DNA of 7,320 nucleotides, from assembly GCA_002321855.1 (NCBI GenBank), contig DCMX01000107.1, forward strand, positions 1 through 7,320. The letters are read 5' to 3'. Source of the DNA: Fidelibacterota bacterium UBA1611 (GTDB lineage Bacteria > Fidelibacterota > Marinisomatia > Marinisomatales > UBA1611). Every line of letters starts with the position of its first letter. Positions within the stretch are counted from its first letter, which is position 1. The position numbers were made by a program, and so were the translations under genes. Of the stretch, positions 1-6,969 are shown one piece after another. Below the pieces are notes generated by a model. The model did no database searches and was not told where the DNA came from. It saw only the letters and a program-made list of their open reading frames with translations.

Positions 1-510
1 ATGAACCTTACTTCAAATGAGATCACCGAGATCCGATATCCCGTGGATGTTGATGCAAGTTTAGTGGATGCTGCAACATCTACCACCTTTGATTCCAGGG
101 AAGAACGCACCATGACAGCTACCCAGCCAAAGGATAACATGATCCTCGGTGTGAACTGGACTGGTCTGATGGGCATGCCGATCGGATTAAAGTTCAATTA
201 CCATCGTTTTGGTGAATACCATAGCCGTTATTCCACAGGTGAAGCTGATAAATTCAGTGGGGTCACCTATGAAGAATATGGTGATGGTTGGGCCCAGGTC
301 TTTGGTGTGGAGAACATAATGGACATTGCATTAAACTGGGATGTTGGCGCAATGAACATTACTATGGGTATCAATAATCTAACCGATGAGATGCCTGATA
401 AGATCTCCATGAAGAGTAGAGGAAACGATGGTGCTTTCGTTTACCCGAATTTCTCACCCATCGGTATGGCTGGTCGGCACCTTTACTTGAGAACAACCTT
501 TAACTTTTAA
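1..510 (+). CDS. TonB-dependent outer-membrane receptor, C-terminal fragment
   Basis: These 169 residues look like the last strands of an outer-membrane beta-barrel. They alternate polar and aromatic/hydrophobic residues, and residues 125-134 (INNLTDEMPD) match the conserved NL-D-P turn near the end of TonB-dependent receptors. The protein finishes with a GRHLYLRTTFNF strand ending in Phe, the usual C-terminal signal recognised by the barrel assembly machinery. By family knowledge such receptors take up large or scarce solutes (siderophores, glycans, peptides, cobalamin) using energy from TonB. The plug domain and most of the barrel are missing, so the substrate cannot be told. Full receptors usually run 700-1000 residues, so the Met at base 1 is probably internal and the gene starts left of the window. 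A strong terminator follows, which separates this gene from the downstream operon. The family call is fairly sure; specificity is unknown. Confidence 0.85.
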   Translation: MNLTSNEITEIRYPVDVDASLVDAATSTTFDSREERTMTATQPKDNMILGVNWTGLMGMPIGLKFNYHRFGEYHSRYSTGEADKFSGVTYEEYGDGWAQVFGVENIMDIALNWDVGAMNITMGINNLTDEMPDKISMKSRGNDGAFVYPNFSPIGMAGRHLYLRTTFNF

Positions 511-532
511 GTGATCAGAACTATCTAACTTG

Positions 533-566
533 GAAAAGGCGGTGGAAACACCGCCTTTTCTTTTTT
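533..566 (+). terminator. Rho-independent terminator after the TonB receptor gene
   Basis: A perfect 12-base-pair inverted repeat (GAAAAGGCGGTG, 533-544, against CACCGCCTTTTC, 549-560) closes on a GAAA tetraloop and is followed at once by six Ts (561-566). This is the classic intrinsic terminator layout. It begins 22 bases after the receptor stop codon and ends 46 bases before the aminotransferase start, so the genes from 613 onward should have their own promoter. Confidence 0.94.
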
Positions 567-612
567 CTGGTAATGCTATCTCCATAAATTAACTGGGACC
601 CGTCTTTATAAA

Positions 613-1917
613 ATGAAGCTTAAAGAACATTTTTCTAATATAAAACCTTCTGCCACCCTTGCCATGAATCAAACGGTTCTCAGAATGTGGTCAAAGGGGA
701 AAAATGTTTTTCATCTCGGGTTTGGGGAATCACGGTTTCCTGTCCATCCTGACCTGGTTCATGAATTGACCGTCCATGCTACAAAGCAGAGCTATCTTTC
801 ATCATTGGGTATTAATGAGCTGCGTGAGAAGATCTCTGTATTCTTTCAAGAGAACTATGGTTTCAACGTAGTAGATCCTGATAGTATCATAATTGGAATA
901 GGCAGCAAATCCCTTTTGCACACCATACTATCTATTCTTGATGGGCCGGTCTTATTGTCTGTCCCAAGCTGGGTATCCTATTCATCCATAGCCAAATTGA
1001 CAGATCATCCGGTCTACAGATTTTATTTGGATGATAAAAGATCCTACGAAGTGGATCTGGACTCATTATTCGATCGCGCTGATCAGGCCCAGAATGATAC
1101 TGGCAAACCCCCGATCCTGATACTTAACTCGCCTAATAACCCAACAGGCAGGATGCTATCCAAGAACGAGATCAAAGAAATTGCCAATGGTGCACGAAAA
1201 AGGAACATGGTGGTCCTAAGTGATGAGATTTATGGATTAATAACCCATGGAGATAATTCTCATGATTCTATTCGAACATTATATCCGGAAGGCACTATTG
1301 TTTTTAATGGGATCAGTAAGCATCTATCATTAGGTGGTTGGCGGTTTGGATTTTCTCTGGTCCCAGATAATGCTGGCCAAGATCTTGTCAATGCCTGTGA
1401 CACGGTCATCAGTAATATATGGTCCTGCGTTCCAGCCCCTATCCAACACACGGTAATGAGAGCCTTTCAACCGGACAATGAATTAACCAATTACATTAAC
1501 ACGTGTACAAGCATACATGATATTCGAACACGCTATTTATATGATCATCTTACTGACCTCAATATTTCCTGTCCTGAGCCCCAGGGTGCTTTCTATCTGT
1601 ATCCAAACCTGGGTGATAAGAAACAGATCTTAGGCAAAATTAATATCACAACCGATATAGAACTTGCTGAATTCCTTTTGGAAAAATATGAACTTGCCAC
1701 TTTACCCGGAGAAGCTTTTGGTGACAACGCTGAAAACCTGAGCTTACGTCTTGCCACTTCCTACCTCGATATGGAAGATGATACTAAGGCTGAAGCGATA
1801 CTGAGAGCATACCAGAAAGATCCGATAGCAGTTAATTTTATTCGAAAACATCATCCTAGAACTCAAGAAGCTGCCAACCGGTTCGGTCATTTCATGAATG
1901 ATATAGTATCAGGCTAA
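613..1917 (+). CDS. PLP-dependent aminotransferase, class I/II (fold type I)
   Basis: This cytosolic 434-residue enzyme should move an amino group between an amino acid and a 2-oxo acid. The aspartate-aminotransferase hallmarks are all present. N176 lies in SPNNPTG and D204 and Y207 in LSDEIYG, which hold the cofactor. K236 in GISKHLSLGGWRFG forms the Schiff base with PLP, R244 contacts the phosphate, and R379 in LRLATS binds the substrate carboxylate. ATG 613 is the first start after an in-frame stop at 571; no convincing Shine-Dalgarno precedes it. The gene opens a four-gene unit whose next start lies 2 bases past its stop. About 30 residues after the usual domain end (roughly 402-434) form an extra tail. 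The amino donor cannot be read from motifs; aspartate-, aromatic- or beta-amino-acid-type activity are all open. The superfamily call is very sure. Confidence 0.94.
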   Translation: MKLKEHFSNIKPSATLAMNQTVLRMWSKGKNVFHLGFGESRFPVHPDLVHELTVHATKQSYLSSLGINELREKISVFFQENYGFNVVDPDSIIIGIGSKSLLHTILSILDGPVLLSVPSWVSYSSIAKLTDHPVYRFYLDDKRSYEVDLDSLFDRADQAQNDTGKPPILILNSPNNPTGRMLSKNEIKEIANGARKRNMVVLSDEIYGLITHGDNSHDSIRTLYPEGTIVFNGISKHLSLGGWRFGFSLVPDNAGQDLVNACDTVISNIWSCVPAPIQHTVMRAFQPDNELTNYINTCTSIHDIRTRYLYDHLTDLNISCPEPQGAFYLYPNLGDKKQILGKINITTDIELAEFLLEKYELATLPGEAFGDNAENLSLRLATSYLDMEDDTKAEAILRAYQKDPIAVNFIRKHHPRTQEAANRFGHFMNDIVSG

Positions 1918-1919
1918 TA

Positions 1920-3167
1920 ATGCGTGACGTCGTTATTATTGATGCAATACGTAGTCCCATTGGAAAATTCGGAGGTGCTCTATCTACTGTTCGTCCAGAT
2001 GATCTGCTTGCAGATGTATTGAAAGGGTTGATGAAAAGGACCGGAATCGATCCTGACCAGGTGGAAGATGTGGTCGTGGGTTGCGGGAATCAAGCTGGAG
2101 AGGATAATCGCAACATTGCCCGGATGGCCGTATTACTGGCTGACCTTCCCAAGGAAATTGGAGGGGTCACAGTAAATCGGAATTGTGCTTCAGGACTTGA
2201 TGCAGTTAATCAAGCAGCAAAAAGCATTATCGCGGAAGAGGGTGACATATATATTGCAGGCGGCGTAGAAAGCATGAGCCGGGCACCCTATTCAATTCCA
2301 AAGGCAGCACAACAATCTTCCATGGGACACAGAACGATCTTTGATACCACTGTAGGCTGGCGATATCCCAATCCAAGGATGGATGAACGATATCCCATTA
2401 TCAGTTTAGGTGAAACGGCTGAGAACATAGCAAAAGAACTTGGGATCGGTCGTAAGGAACAAGATTCGTTTGCTCTGGAAAGCCAGCGCCGGGCCATTGA
2501 TGCGATCAATAATCAGAGATTCAAGGATGAGATACAACCCATTTCTGTAAAACAACGTAAAGGACCCTCTATTATGGTCGATACCGATGAGTATCCTCGT
2601 TATAAGATCGAGAATGGTCAATACAAAATAGATACTGATATGGATCAATTAAGTAAACTGAGACCCGCTTTCCGAAAGAATGGTACTGTCACAGCAGGAA
2701 ATTCCAGTGGAATCAACGATGGCGCTGCAGCGTTACTCTTGATGAGCGCGAAAAAAGCAGCAGAGATAGGATCAAGACCTCTTGCACGATGGGTAGGCTC
2801 AGCTGTTGCTGGTGTCGATCCCGGGTTCATGGGCTATGGTCCTGTACCTGCCACGGGAAAATTACTAAAACGTTTGGGCCTATCTGTCCCAGATATCGGA
2901 CTGGTTGAAATAAACGAAGCCTTTGCCGCACAGACCATAGGTGTCATGCAAAAAATGAAACTTGACCATACCATTACGAACGTAAATGGTGGTGCCATTG
3001 CACTGGGCCATCCTCTGGGCTGTTCAGGAGCCAGGATCATCACTACACTGCTTCATGAAATGAAACGTCGTAAAAAGGATCGAGATCTACCATTTTATGG
3101 TTTAGCATCTCTTTGCGTAGGTGTCGGCCAGGGAGTCTCAACTATCGTTGAGCTTATCCATGAATAA
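1920..3167 (+). CDS. Thiolase (acetyl-CoA C-acyltransferase family)
   Basis: This 415-residue cytosolic enzyme is expected to cleave a 3-oxoacyl-CoA with free CoA into acetyl-CoA and a shortened acyl-CoA, or run the reverse condensation. All catalytic landmarks are visible: nucleophile C89 in NRNCASG, N332 in the NEAF motif, H364 in GGAIALGHPLG, and the acid/base C399 in LCVGVGQG. Length fits the degradative thiolases (about 390-400) plus a small insertion. The stretch FDTTVGWRYPNP (141-152) recalls 3-oxoadipyl-CoA thiolases (PcaF/PaaJ), which hints at, but does not prove, a dicarboxylic substrate. Residues about 226-238 hold extra sequence in the loop domain where relatives run straight into a DTTLEQL-like segment. 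The start lies 2 bases after the aminotransferase stop, and the stop overlaps the CoA-transferase start by 8 bases, so translation is probably coupled. The family is certain; chain-length preference is not. Confidence 0.95.
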   Translation: MRDVVIIDAIRSPIGKFGGALSTVRPDDLLADVLKGLMKRTGIDPDQVEDVVVGCGNQAGEDNRNIARMAVLLADLPKEIGGVTVNRNCASGLDAVNQAAKSIIAEEGDIYIAGGVESMSRAPYSIPKAAQQSSMGHRTIFDTTVGWRYPNPRMDERYPIISLGETAENIAKELGIGRKEQDSFALESQRRAIDAINNQRFKDEIQPISVKQRKGPSIMVDTDEYPRYKIENGQYKIDTDMDQLSKLRPAFRKNGTVTAGNSSGINDGAAALLLMSAKKAAEIGSRPLARWVGSAVAGVDPGFMGYGPVPATGKLLKRLGLSVPDIGLVEINEAFAAQTIGVMQKMKLDHTITNVNGGAIALGHPLGCSGARIITTLLHEMKRRKKDRDLPFYGLASLCVGVGQGVSTIVELIHE

Positions 3168-4374
3168 TATACAACGGCCCCTGGATGGTATAAGGGTTAT
3201 TGCTCTGGAACAGTACATGAGTGGTCCTTATTGTTCCATGCTTCTGGCCGATGCTGGAGCGGAGGTGATCAAGATCGAGCGTCCCGGTTCAGGAGATCCT
3301 CGAAGATCGATCCCGCCTTTTGCTCAAAAGGGAGATATAAAGAAGGCTGGCGGTTTTATGGCCTACAACCGTAACAAGAAAAGTCTCTCTCTTAATATAA
3401 GGTCGAATAGCGGACAAAAGATATTCTTGGACCTGGTAAAAATAGCTGATGTGGTCGTAGAGAATCTACGTCCTGGGAGTGTGAATAAATTAGGTCTGGG
3501 TTATGATACCCTAAAAGAGATCAACCCAAAACTGATCTATGCGGCAATATCAGGGTTTGGAAGACTTGAGGGGTATGAAGGACCGGATTCTCAACGTCCA
3601 GCCTTTGATATAGTAGCAGAAGCTATGAGTGGTATCATGCACTTGGTGGGTTTTGAAGATAAGCCGCCAAGCTGGACAATTTATGGGATGGCTGATATTT
3701 ACAGCGGAATGTGTACAGCTTATGGTATAATGCAAGCACTATTTATGCGAGAGAGAACCGGAAAAGGTCAATTTGTAGATAGTGCTATGCTGGACAATAT
3801 GCTCTCACTTAATGAAAGAATGGTAATGTTATATTCGATCACAGGTCAGGTACCCAAACGGGGACAGTTGAATCACCTTTTCCCCAGAGGAGCGTTCAAG
3901 TGTAAAGATGGGTACTTGGCGCTAAATATCCCTGACGATATCATGTGGGAAAGACTATGCAAAGTCATCGATCAGCAGGAATTGATAGATGACGAGCGAA
4001 GTAAAACTGGCACAGCGCGCGCAGCACATTCAATTGAACTTGCTCCTATCATTGAAAACTGGCTTAAGAATAAAACACGCTCAGAAGCGGAATCTCTTTT
4101 GAATGAGAATGGTGTACCGGTCGGCCCGATACTAACAGCTAAAGAAGTGTTCGCATCTGAACAAGTAAAGGCAAGAAAAGGATTGATAGAGATAAAAGAT
4201 CCTGATGTAGGGTCCTACCGATTTGCTCGCACACCGGTTCATCTTTCTTCTGCACCAGAGATACCAACAGAGCCAGCTCCTGATCTTGGGGAGCATACGA
4301 ATGAAATACTGTCTTCATTGCTAAATTACTCTAAGGCAAAAATAAAGGACCTTCAAAAACATGAGATCATTTAA
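3160..4374 (+). CDS. Family III CoA-transferase (CaiB/BaiF type)
   Basis: This enzyme moves CoA from a donor acyl-CoA to a free carboxylic acid, activating it without ATP. Length (404 residues) is standard. Seen in order: the N-terminal PLDGIRVIAL strand, AEVIKIERPGSGDPRR (34-49), VVENLRPGSV (99-108), the predicted catalytic aspartate D179 in YGMADIYSG (aligned by eye with Asp169 of formyl-CoA transferase), RERTGKGQ (197-204), GVPVGPI (318-324) and LGEHTNEIL (376-384). I chose ATG 3160 over GTG 3121: homologous sequence begins just after this Met, and the ATG overlaps the thiolase stop (ATGAATAA), a common coupled junction, whereas GTG 3121 would add 13 residues encoded inside the thiolase gene. 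Known members act on formate/oxalate, carnitine, succinate/hydroxymethylglutarate or bile acids, so substrate is open. Next to a thiolase and an aminotransferase it most likely activates an oxo acid made upstream. Confidence 0.95.
   Translation: MNNIQRPLDGIRVIALEQYMSGPYCSMLLADAGAEVIKIERPGSGDPRRSIPPFAQKGDIKKAGGFMAYNRNKKSLSLNIRSNSGQKIFLDLVKIADVVVENLRPGSVNKLGLGYDTLKEINPKLIYAAISGFGRLEGYEGPDSQRPAFDIVAEAMSGIMHLVGFEDKPPSWTIYGMADIYSGMCTAYGIMQALFMRERTGKGQFVDSAMLDNMLSLNERMVMLYSITGQVPKRGQLNHLFPRGAFKCKDGYLALNIPDDIMWERLCKVIDQQELIDDERSKTGTARAAHSIELAPIIENWLKNKTRSEAESLLNENGVPVGPILTAKEVFASEQVKARKGLIEIKDPDVGSYRFARTPVHLSSAPEIPTEPAPDLGEHTNEILSSLLNYSKAKIKDLQKHEII
4344..4349 (+). promoter_or_regulatory. Likely ribosome binding site for the gamma-glutamyltransferase gene
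   Basis: AAAGGA lies 11 bases before ATG 4361, inside the end of the CoA-transferase gene. It is one of the few Shine-Dalgarno-like sites before a start in this window. It supports ATG 4361 as the true start and a 14-base overlap between the two genes. Confidence 0.5.
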
Positions 4375-6082
4375 ATATATATTTGTTATCATACATATTT
4401 TTACTCTTCTACCAAATTTACATGCTGGAACACCAGACCCGGTTTTCGCCGAAAATGGAATGGTGGTGTCCACCAGCCGTCAAGCTTCCGAGGCTGGTGT
4501 AGAGATCCTTAAAAAGGGCGGTAATGCTGTGGATGCAGCCGTGGCTGTAGGTTTTGCATTAGCGGTCACATCATCATCCAACGGAAACATTGGTGGGGGC
4601 GGTTTCATGATAGGAGTTTCAGATAAGGGTGAAAGATTCACATTGGATCATAGAGAAAAGGCCCCCGACGCGGCACACAGGGACATGTTTCTCGATGATA
4701 AGGGAAATGTGGTTCCAAATATGTCGCTTTATACCCGAGCTGGTAGTGGGGTACCCGGGACTGTGAGCGGACTGCTCAAAGCATGGGCAGATCATGGATC
4801 AGGGAATATCACCAGATATCAGGTTCTTGCACCAGCCATTCGCCTGGCTGGTAAAGGATTCATTCTATCCTACTACGAAGCGGAACGCTTCAATAATAAT
4901 AGGGAATTATTCCAGAGCAATGATGCCGCTGCCAAAATATTTATCCGAAAAGATGGACGGCCATGGAAAAAGGGTGACAGATTTGTTCAAAATGATCTTG
5001 CAAAAACCCTGAAGCGAATTGCAAAATTTGGCCAAGAAGGGTTCTACAATGGCCCAGTGGCTGATATGATAATAGAAGAAATGAAACGTGGAAATGGACT
5101 GATAACCCATGAAGATCTAAAAAATTATAATTCTGTATATCGTGAGCCGGTCAGAGGAACGTTTCATAATATAGAAATATTGTCAATGGGTCCACCGAGC
5201 TCGGGGGGACTTCTATTAATACAAATGCTGAACATGCTGGAAAATTTTCGTTTGGATACAATGGGGTGGAACTCTGCTGATTATATTCATTTGCTTACAG
5301 AGATCGAGCGCCGTGCATATGCCGATCGGGCTGAACATCTGGGAGATGAAGACTTTTGGGATGTACCCGCAGAAATGTTAGTATCTAAGAATTATGCAAA
5401 GGCACGCATAAGTGATATCTCCATGAACAAGGCTACACCAAGCAAAGATGTGTTTTCTGGCCCTCTGGCAGGATACGAAAGTCCCGAGACCACACACTAT
5501 TCAGTCGTAGACAAAAATGGTTACGCTGTTGCCGTGACCACAACCATAAATCTTGGCTATGGTGGAGGTCATCTGGTGGCAGGAGCTGGTTTTTTCCTGA
5601 ATAACGAAATGGATGATTTTTCTATCAAGCCTGGTTTCCCAAACGCGTACGGTCTGGTAGGGAACGAAGCAAATGCCATACGTGGAGCTAAACGTCCACT
5701 AAGTTCAATGAGTCCCACTATTCTGCTTTTTGATGATGAACCCTTAATGACAATTGGAACCCCAGGCGGATCGACCATCATCACTACGGTCTTACAATGC
5801 ATTATAAATGTCGTCCTACATAGAATGGATATCAAAGAAGCGGTCTGTTCACCACGTGTTCACCATCAGTGGCTTCCACCAGATACCATCCACATAGAAC
5901 CCAGATCAATTCCAAAGGATGTGATCAATATCCTTGAATCCCGTGGACACATTATAACACCATACGGGGGTGGAAGTGGCAAGCAGGGTTATATCGGTGA
6001 AGCAAATGGAATTCTGATCACAGGAGATGGTCTGTACGGGGCCGGGGACTGTCGAGGAGAAACGTCTGCTGTAGGCTACTGA
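4361..6082 (+). CDS. ggt: Gamma-glutamyltransferase / glutathione hydrolase precursor, exported
   Basis: This enzyme hydrolyses or transfers the gamma-glutamyl group of glutathione and gamma-glutamyl peptides, normally in the periplasm. Residues 1-22 form a signal peptide (basic start, hydrophobic core, cleavage likely after LHA). The 573-residue precursor compares with about 580 in E. coli. Self-cleavage should occur before T377 in ETTHYSVVD, giving a large subunit and a small one of about 197 residues with T377 as nucleophile. By alignment with E. coli numbering, R98 (Arg114) binds the glutamyl carboxylate, T395 and N397 match Thr409/Asn411, D419 matches Asp433, S448-S449 match Ser462/463, and the oxyanion glycines are G469-G470. 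The Gln430 position is E416, as in animal enzymes. The lid-loop region (about 421-445) is present. All active-site residues are intact, so it should be active. It ends the four-gene unit, overlaps the CoA-transferase by 14 bases, and its stop overlaps the convergent MORN gene by 7. Confidence 0.97.
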   Translation: MRSFKYIFVIIHIFTLLPNLHAGTPDPVFAENGMVVSTSRQASEAGVEILKKGGNAVDAAVAVGFALAVTSSSNGNIGGGGFMIGVSDKGERFTLDHREKAPDAAHRDMFLDDKGNVVPNMSLYTRAGSGVPGTVSGLLKAWADHGSGNITRYQVLAPAIRLAGKGFILSYYEAERFNNNRELFQSNDAAAKIFIRKDGRPWKKGDRFVQNDLAKTLKRIAKFGQEGFYNGPVADMIIEEMKRGNGLITHEDLKNYNSVYREPVRGTFHNIEILSMGPPSSGGLLLIQMLNMLENFRLDTMGWNSADYIHLLTEIERRAYADRAEHLGDEDFWDVPAEMLVSKNYAKARISDISMNKATPSKDVFSGPLAGYESPETTHYSVVDKNGYAVAVTTTINLGYGGGHLVAGAGFFLNNEMDDFSIKPGFPNAYGLVGNEANAIRGAKRPLSSMSPTILLFDDEPLMTIGTPGGSTIITTVLQCIINVVLHRMDIKEAVCSPRVHHQWLPPDTIHIEPRSIPKDVINILESRGHIITPYGGGSGKQGYIGEANGILITGDGLYGAGDCRGETSAVGY

Positions 6083-6966
6083 GAAACATTAAGCCACTCC
6101 CGGATACGATTCTGGACCCAGCTAAGTTCTGGATCCTCTTTCATAAGCAGATCCTGCCTTTCTAACATCACCCAGATCCAGGTACCTGTTGGTACACCCT
6201 TTGTATAGCTACCAGATAAGGCATTTTCACCATCTGAATACCACCAGGTCCATTCTCCTTCCTGCATACCTGACCTGAATATTCCACTAAGACGTTTTTG
6301 ACCGCTATGAAAATATTCAGTGAATTTCCCATGGGCAACTCCATTCACAAAATTATGCTCGTAAAGTTTCAAACCTTTATCACTCCACTCGATCTGCGGA
6401 CCATGTTCCCTTCCTCTTTTCCAACGGAATGCCCATTTAGGTTCTCCAGTATCATACCACCCTCGGTCTAAACCATTCTTGATCTCATTTCTATAGAGAG
6501 CTTCACCCTCCATTTTCCCATTGTCAAACCATAAGAGTAATTTCCCGTCAAGAAGACCATTCTCATAAGGTTCTACAGATGAGATGACACCATTTTCATG
6601 CCAAAGCTTCCAGGAACCATCTTTCCTCCCATCTACAAAATAACCTTTCTGTTTCAATTGTCCGTTTGGATACCACCACTGCCATAAACTATCCTGAAAA
6701 GTATGTTTGAAATAACCTTTCTTTTGTTTCTGTCCATTGGGATGCCACCAGATCCATTGACCATCCTGCAGACCTTCATATAAAGAACCATCAAACTCCT
6801 TTACGCCATTTCCATAAAAGAAATGGGTTTCCCCAGTATAGGGGTCCATTTCATCCACCATATATTTTCTTAGGGTTCCATCCAGGTCCGCACGATCCAC
6901 CAGATCAGTGATCAAGACCTGACCTATCATCAACATTGGAAAGGTCCCAATGATAAATCGTGTCAT
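6076..6966 (-). CDS. MORN-type repeat protein, exported or membrane-anchored
   Basis: This 296-residue protein is built mostly of tandem 23-24-residue units with the pattern Y-x-x-G-x-x-x-G-x-W-x-x-W-x-x-N-G-x-x-x-x-x-G. This is the bacterial MORN variant (MORN_2; proteins often labelled 'YwqK family antitoxin'). About nine units run from residue 63 to 265. Residues 4-20 are hydrophobic after an early Arg, suggesting a signal peptide or anchor, but no clear AxA or lipobox Cys is seen, so location is uncertain. The last 30 residues (WVQNRIREWLNVSQ end) are helical and non-repeat. ATG 6966 is the only sensible start, one codon after the stop of the upstream M20 gene and in the same frame, with no clear ribosome binding site, so expression probably depends on that gene. 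Bacterial MORN repeats are poorly characterised; scaffold or envelope binding is a guess. The 'antitoxin' label is not supported here, as no toxin gene is adjacent. Confidence 0.88.
   Translation of the reverse strand: MTRFIIGTFPMLMIGQVLITDLVDRADLDGTLRKYMVDEMDPYTGETHFFYGNGVKEFDGSLYEGLQDGQWIWWHPNGQKQKKGYFKHTFQDSLWQWWYPNGQLKQKGYFVDGRKDGSWKLWHENGVISSVEPYENGLLDGKLLLWFDNGKMEGEALYRNEIKNGLDRGWYDTGEPKWAFRWKRGREHGPQIEWSDKGLKLYEHNFVNGVAHGKFTEYFHSGQKRLSGIFRSGMQEGEWTWWYSDGENALSGSYTKGVPTGTWIWVMLERQDLLMKEDPELSWVQNRIREWLNVSQ
6172..6780 (-). repeat. Tandem MORN-like repeat region (about nine units)
   Basis: Within the protein read on the minus strand, units begin near residues 63, 85, 109, 134, 158, 182, 206, 230 and 254. 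Well-kept examples are DGQWIWWHPNGQ (68-79), DGSWKLWHENG (116-126) and EGEWTWWYSDG (236-246). The period is 23-24 residues (69-72 bases). Middle units (134-205) have lost most of the paired Trp residues. At DNA level the copies have diverged and only short shared words remain, so this is an old array rather than a recent expansion. Confidence 0.85.
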
Positions 6967-6969
6967 TTT

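Noticed and set aside
567..612. Promoter for the aminotransferase operon
   Set aside because: A promoter must lie around here because of the upstream terminator, but no convincing -35/-10 pair or Bacteroidota TTTG/TAnnTTTG pair could be picked; AT-rich words such as TATAAA (607-612) sit too close to the start codon.
2288..3043. Several minus-strand open frames of 61-80 codons opposite the thiolase gene
   Set aside because: They lie wholly opposite a well-conserved enzyme, have no recognisable domains, and overlap one another; they are shadows of the real coding strand.
3121..3159. GTG start giving the CoA-transferase 13 extra N-terminal residues
   Set aside because: The extra residues are low-complexity Ser/Leu encoded inside the thiolase gene and do not resemble the family; ATG 3160 overlaps the thiolase stop and begins just before the conserved PLDGIRV strand.
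4794..5012. A 72-codon plus-strand frame inside ggt, and antisense frames at 4907-5110 and 5569-5835
   Set aside because: The ggt frame here encodes conserved family sequence with all active-site residues; the alternatives show no domain, signal or start context.
6076..6966. Toxin-antitoxin module based on the 'YwqK antitoxin' label of MORN proteins
   Set aside because: No toxin-like gene is adjacent; the neighbours are an M20 hydrolase and a convergent GGT.
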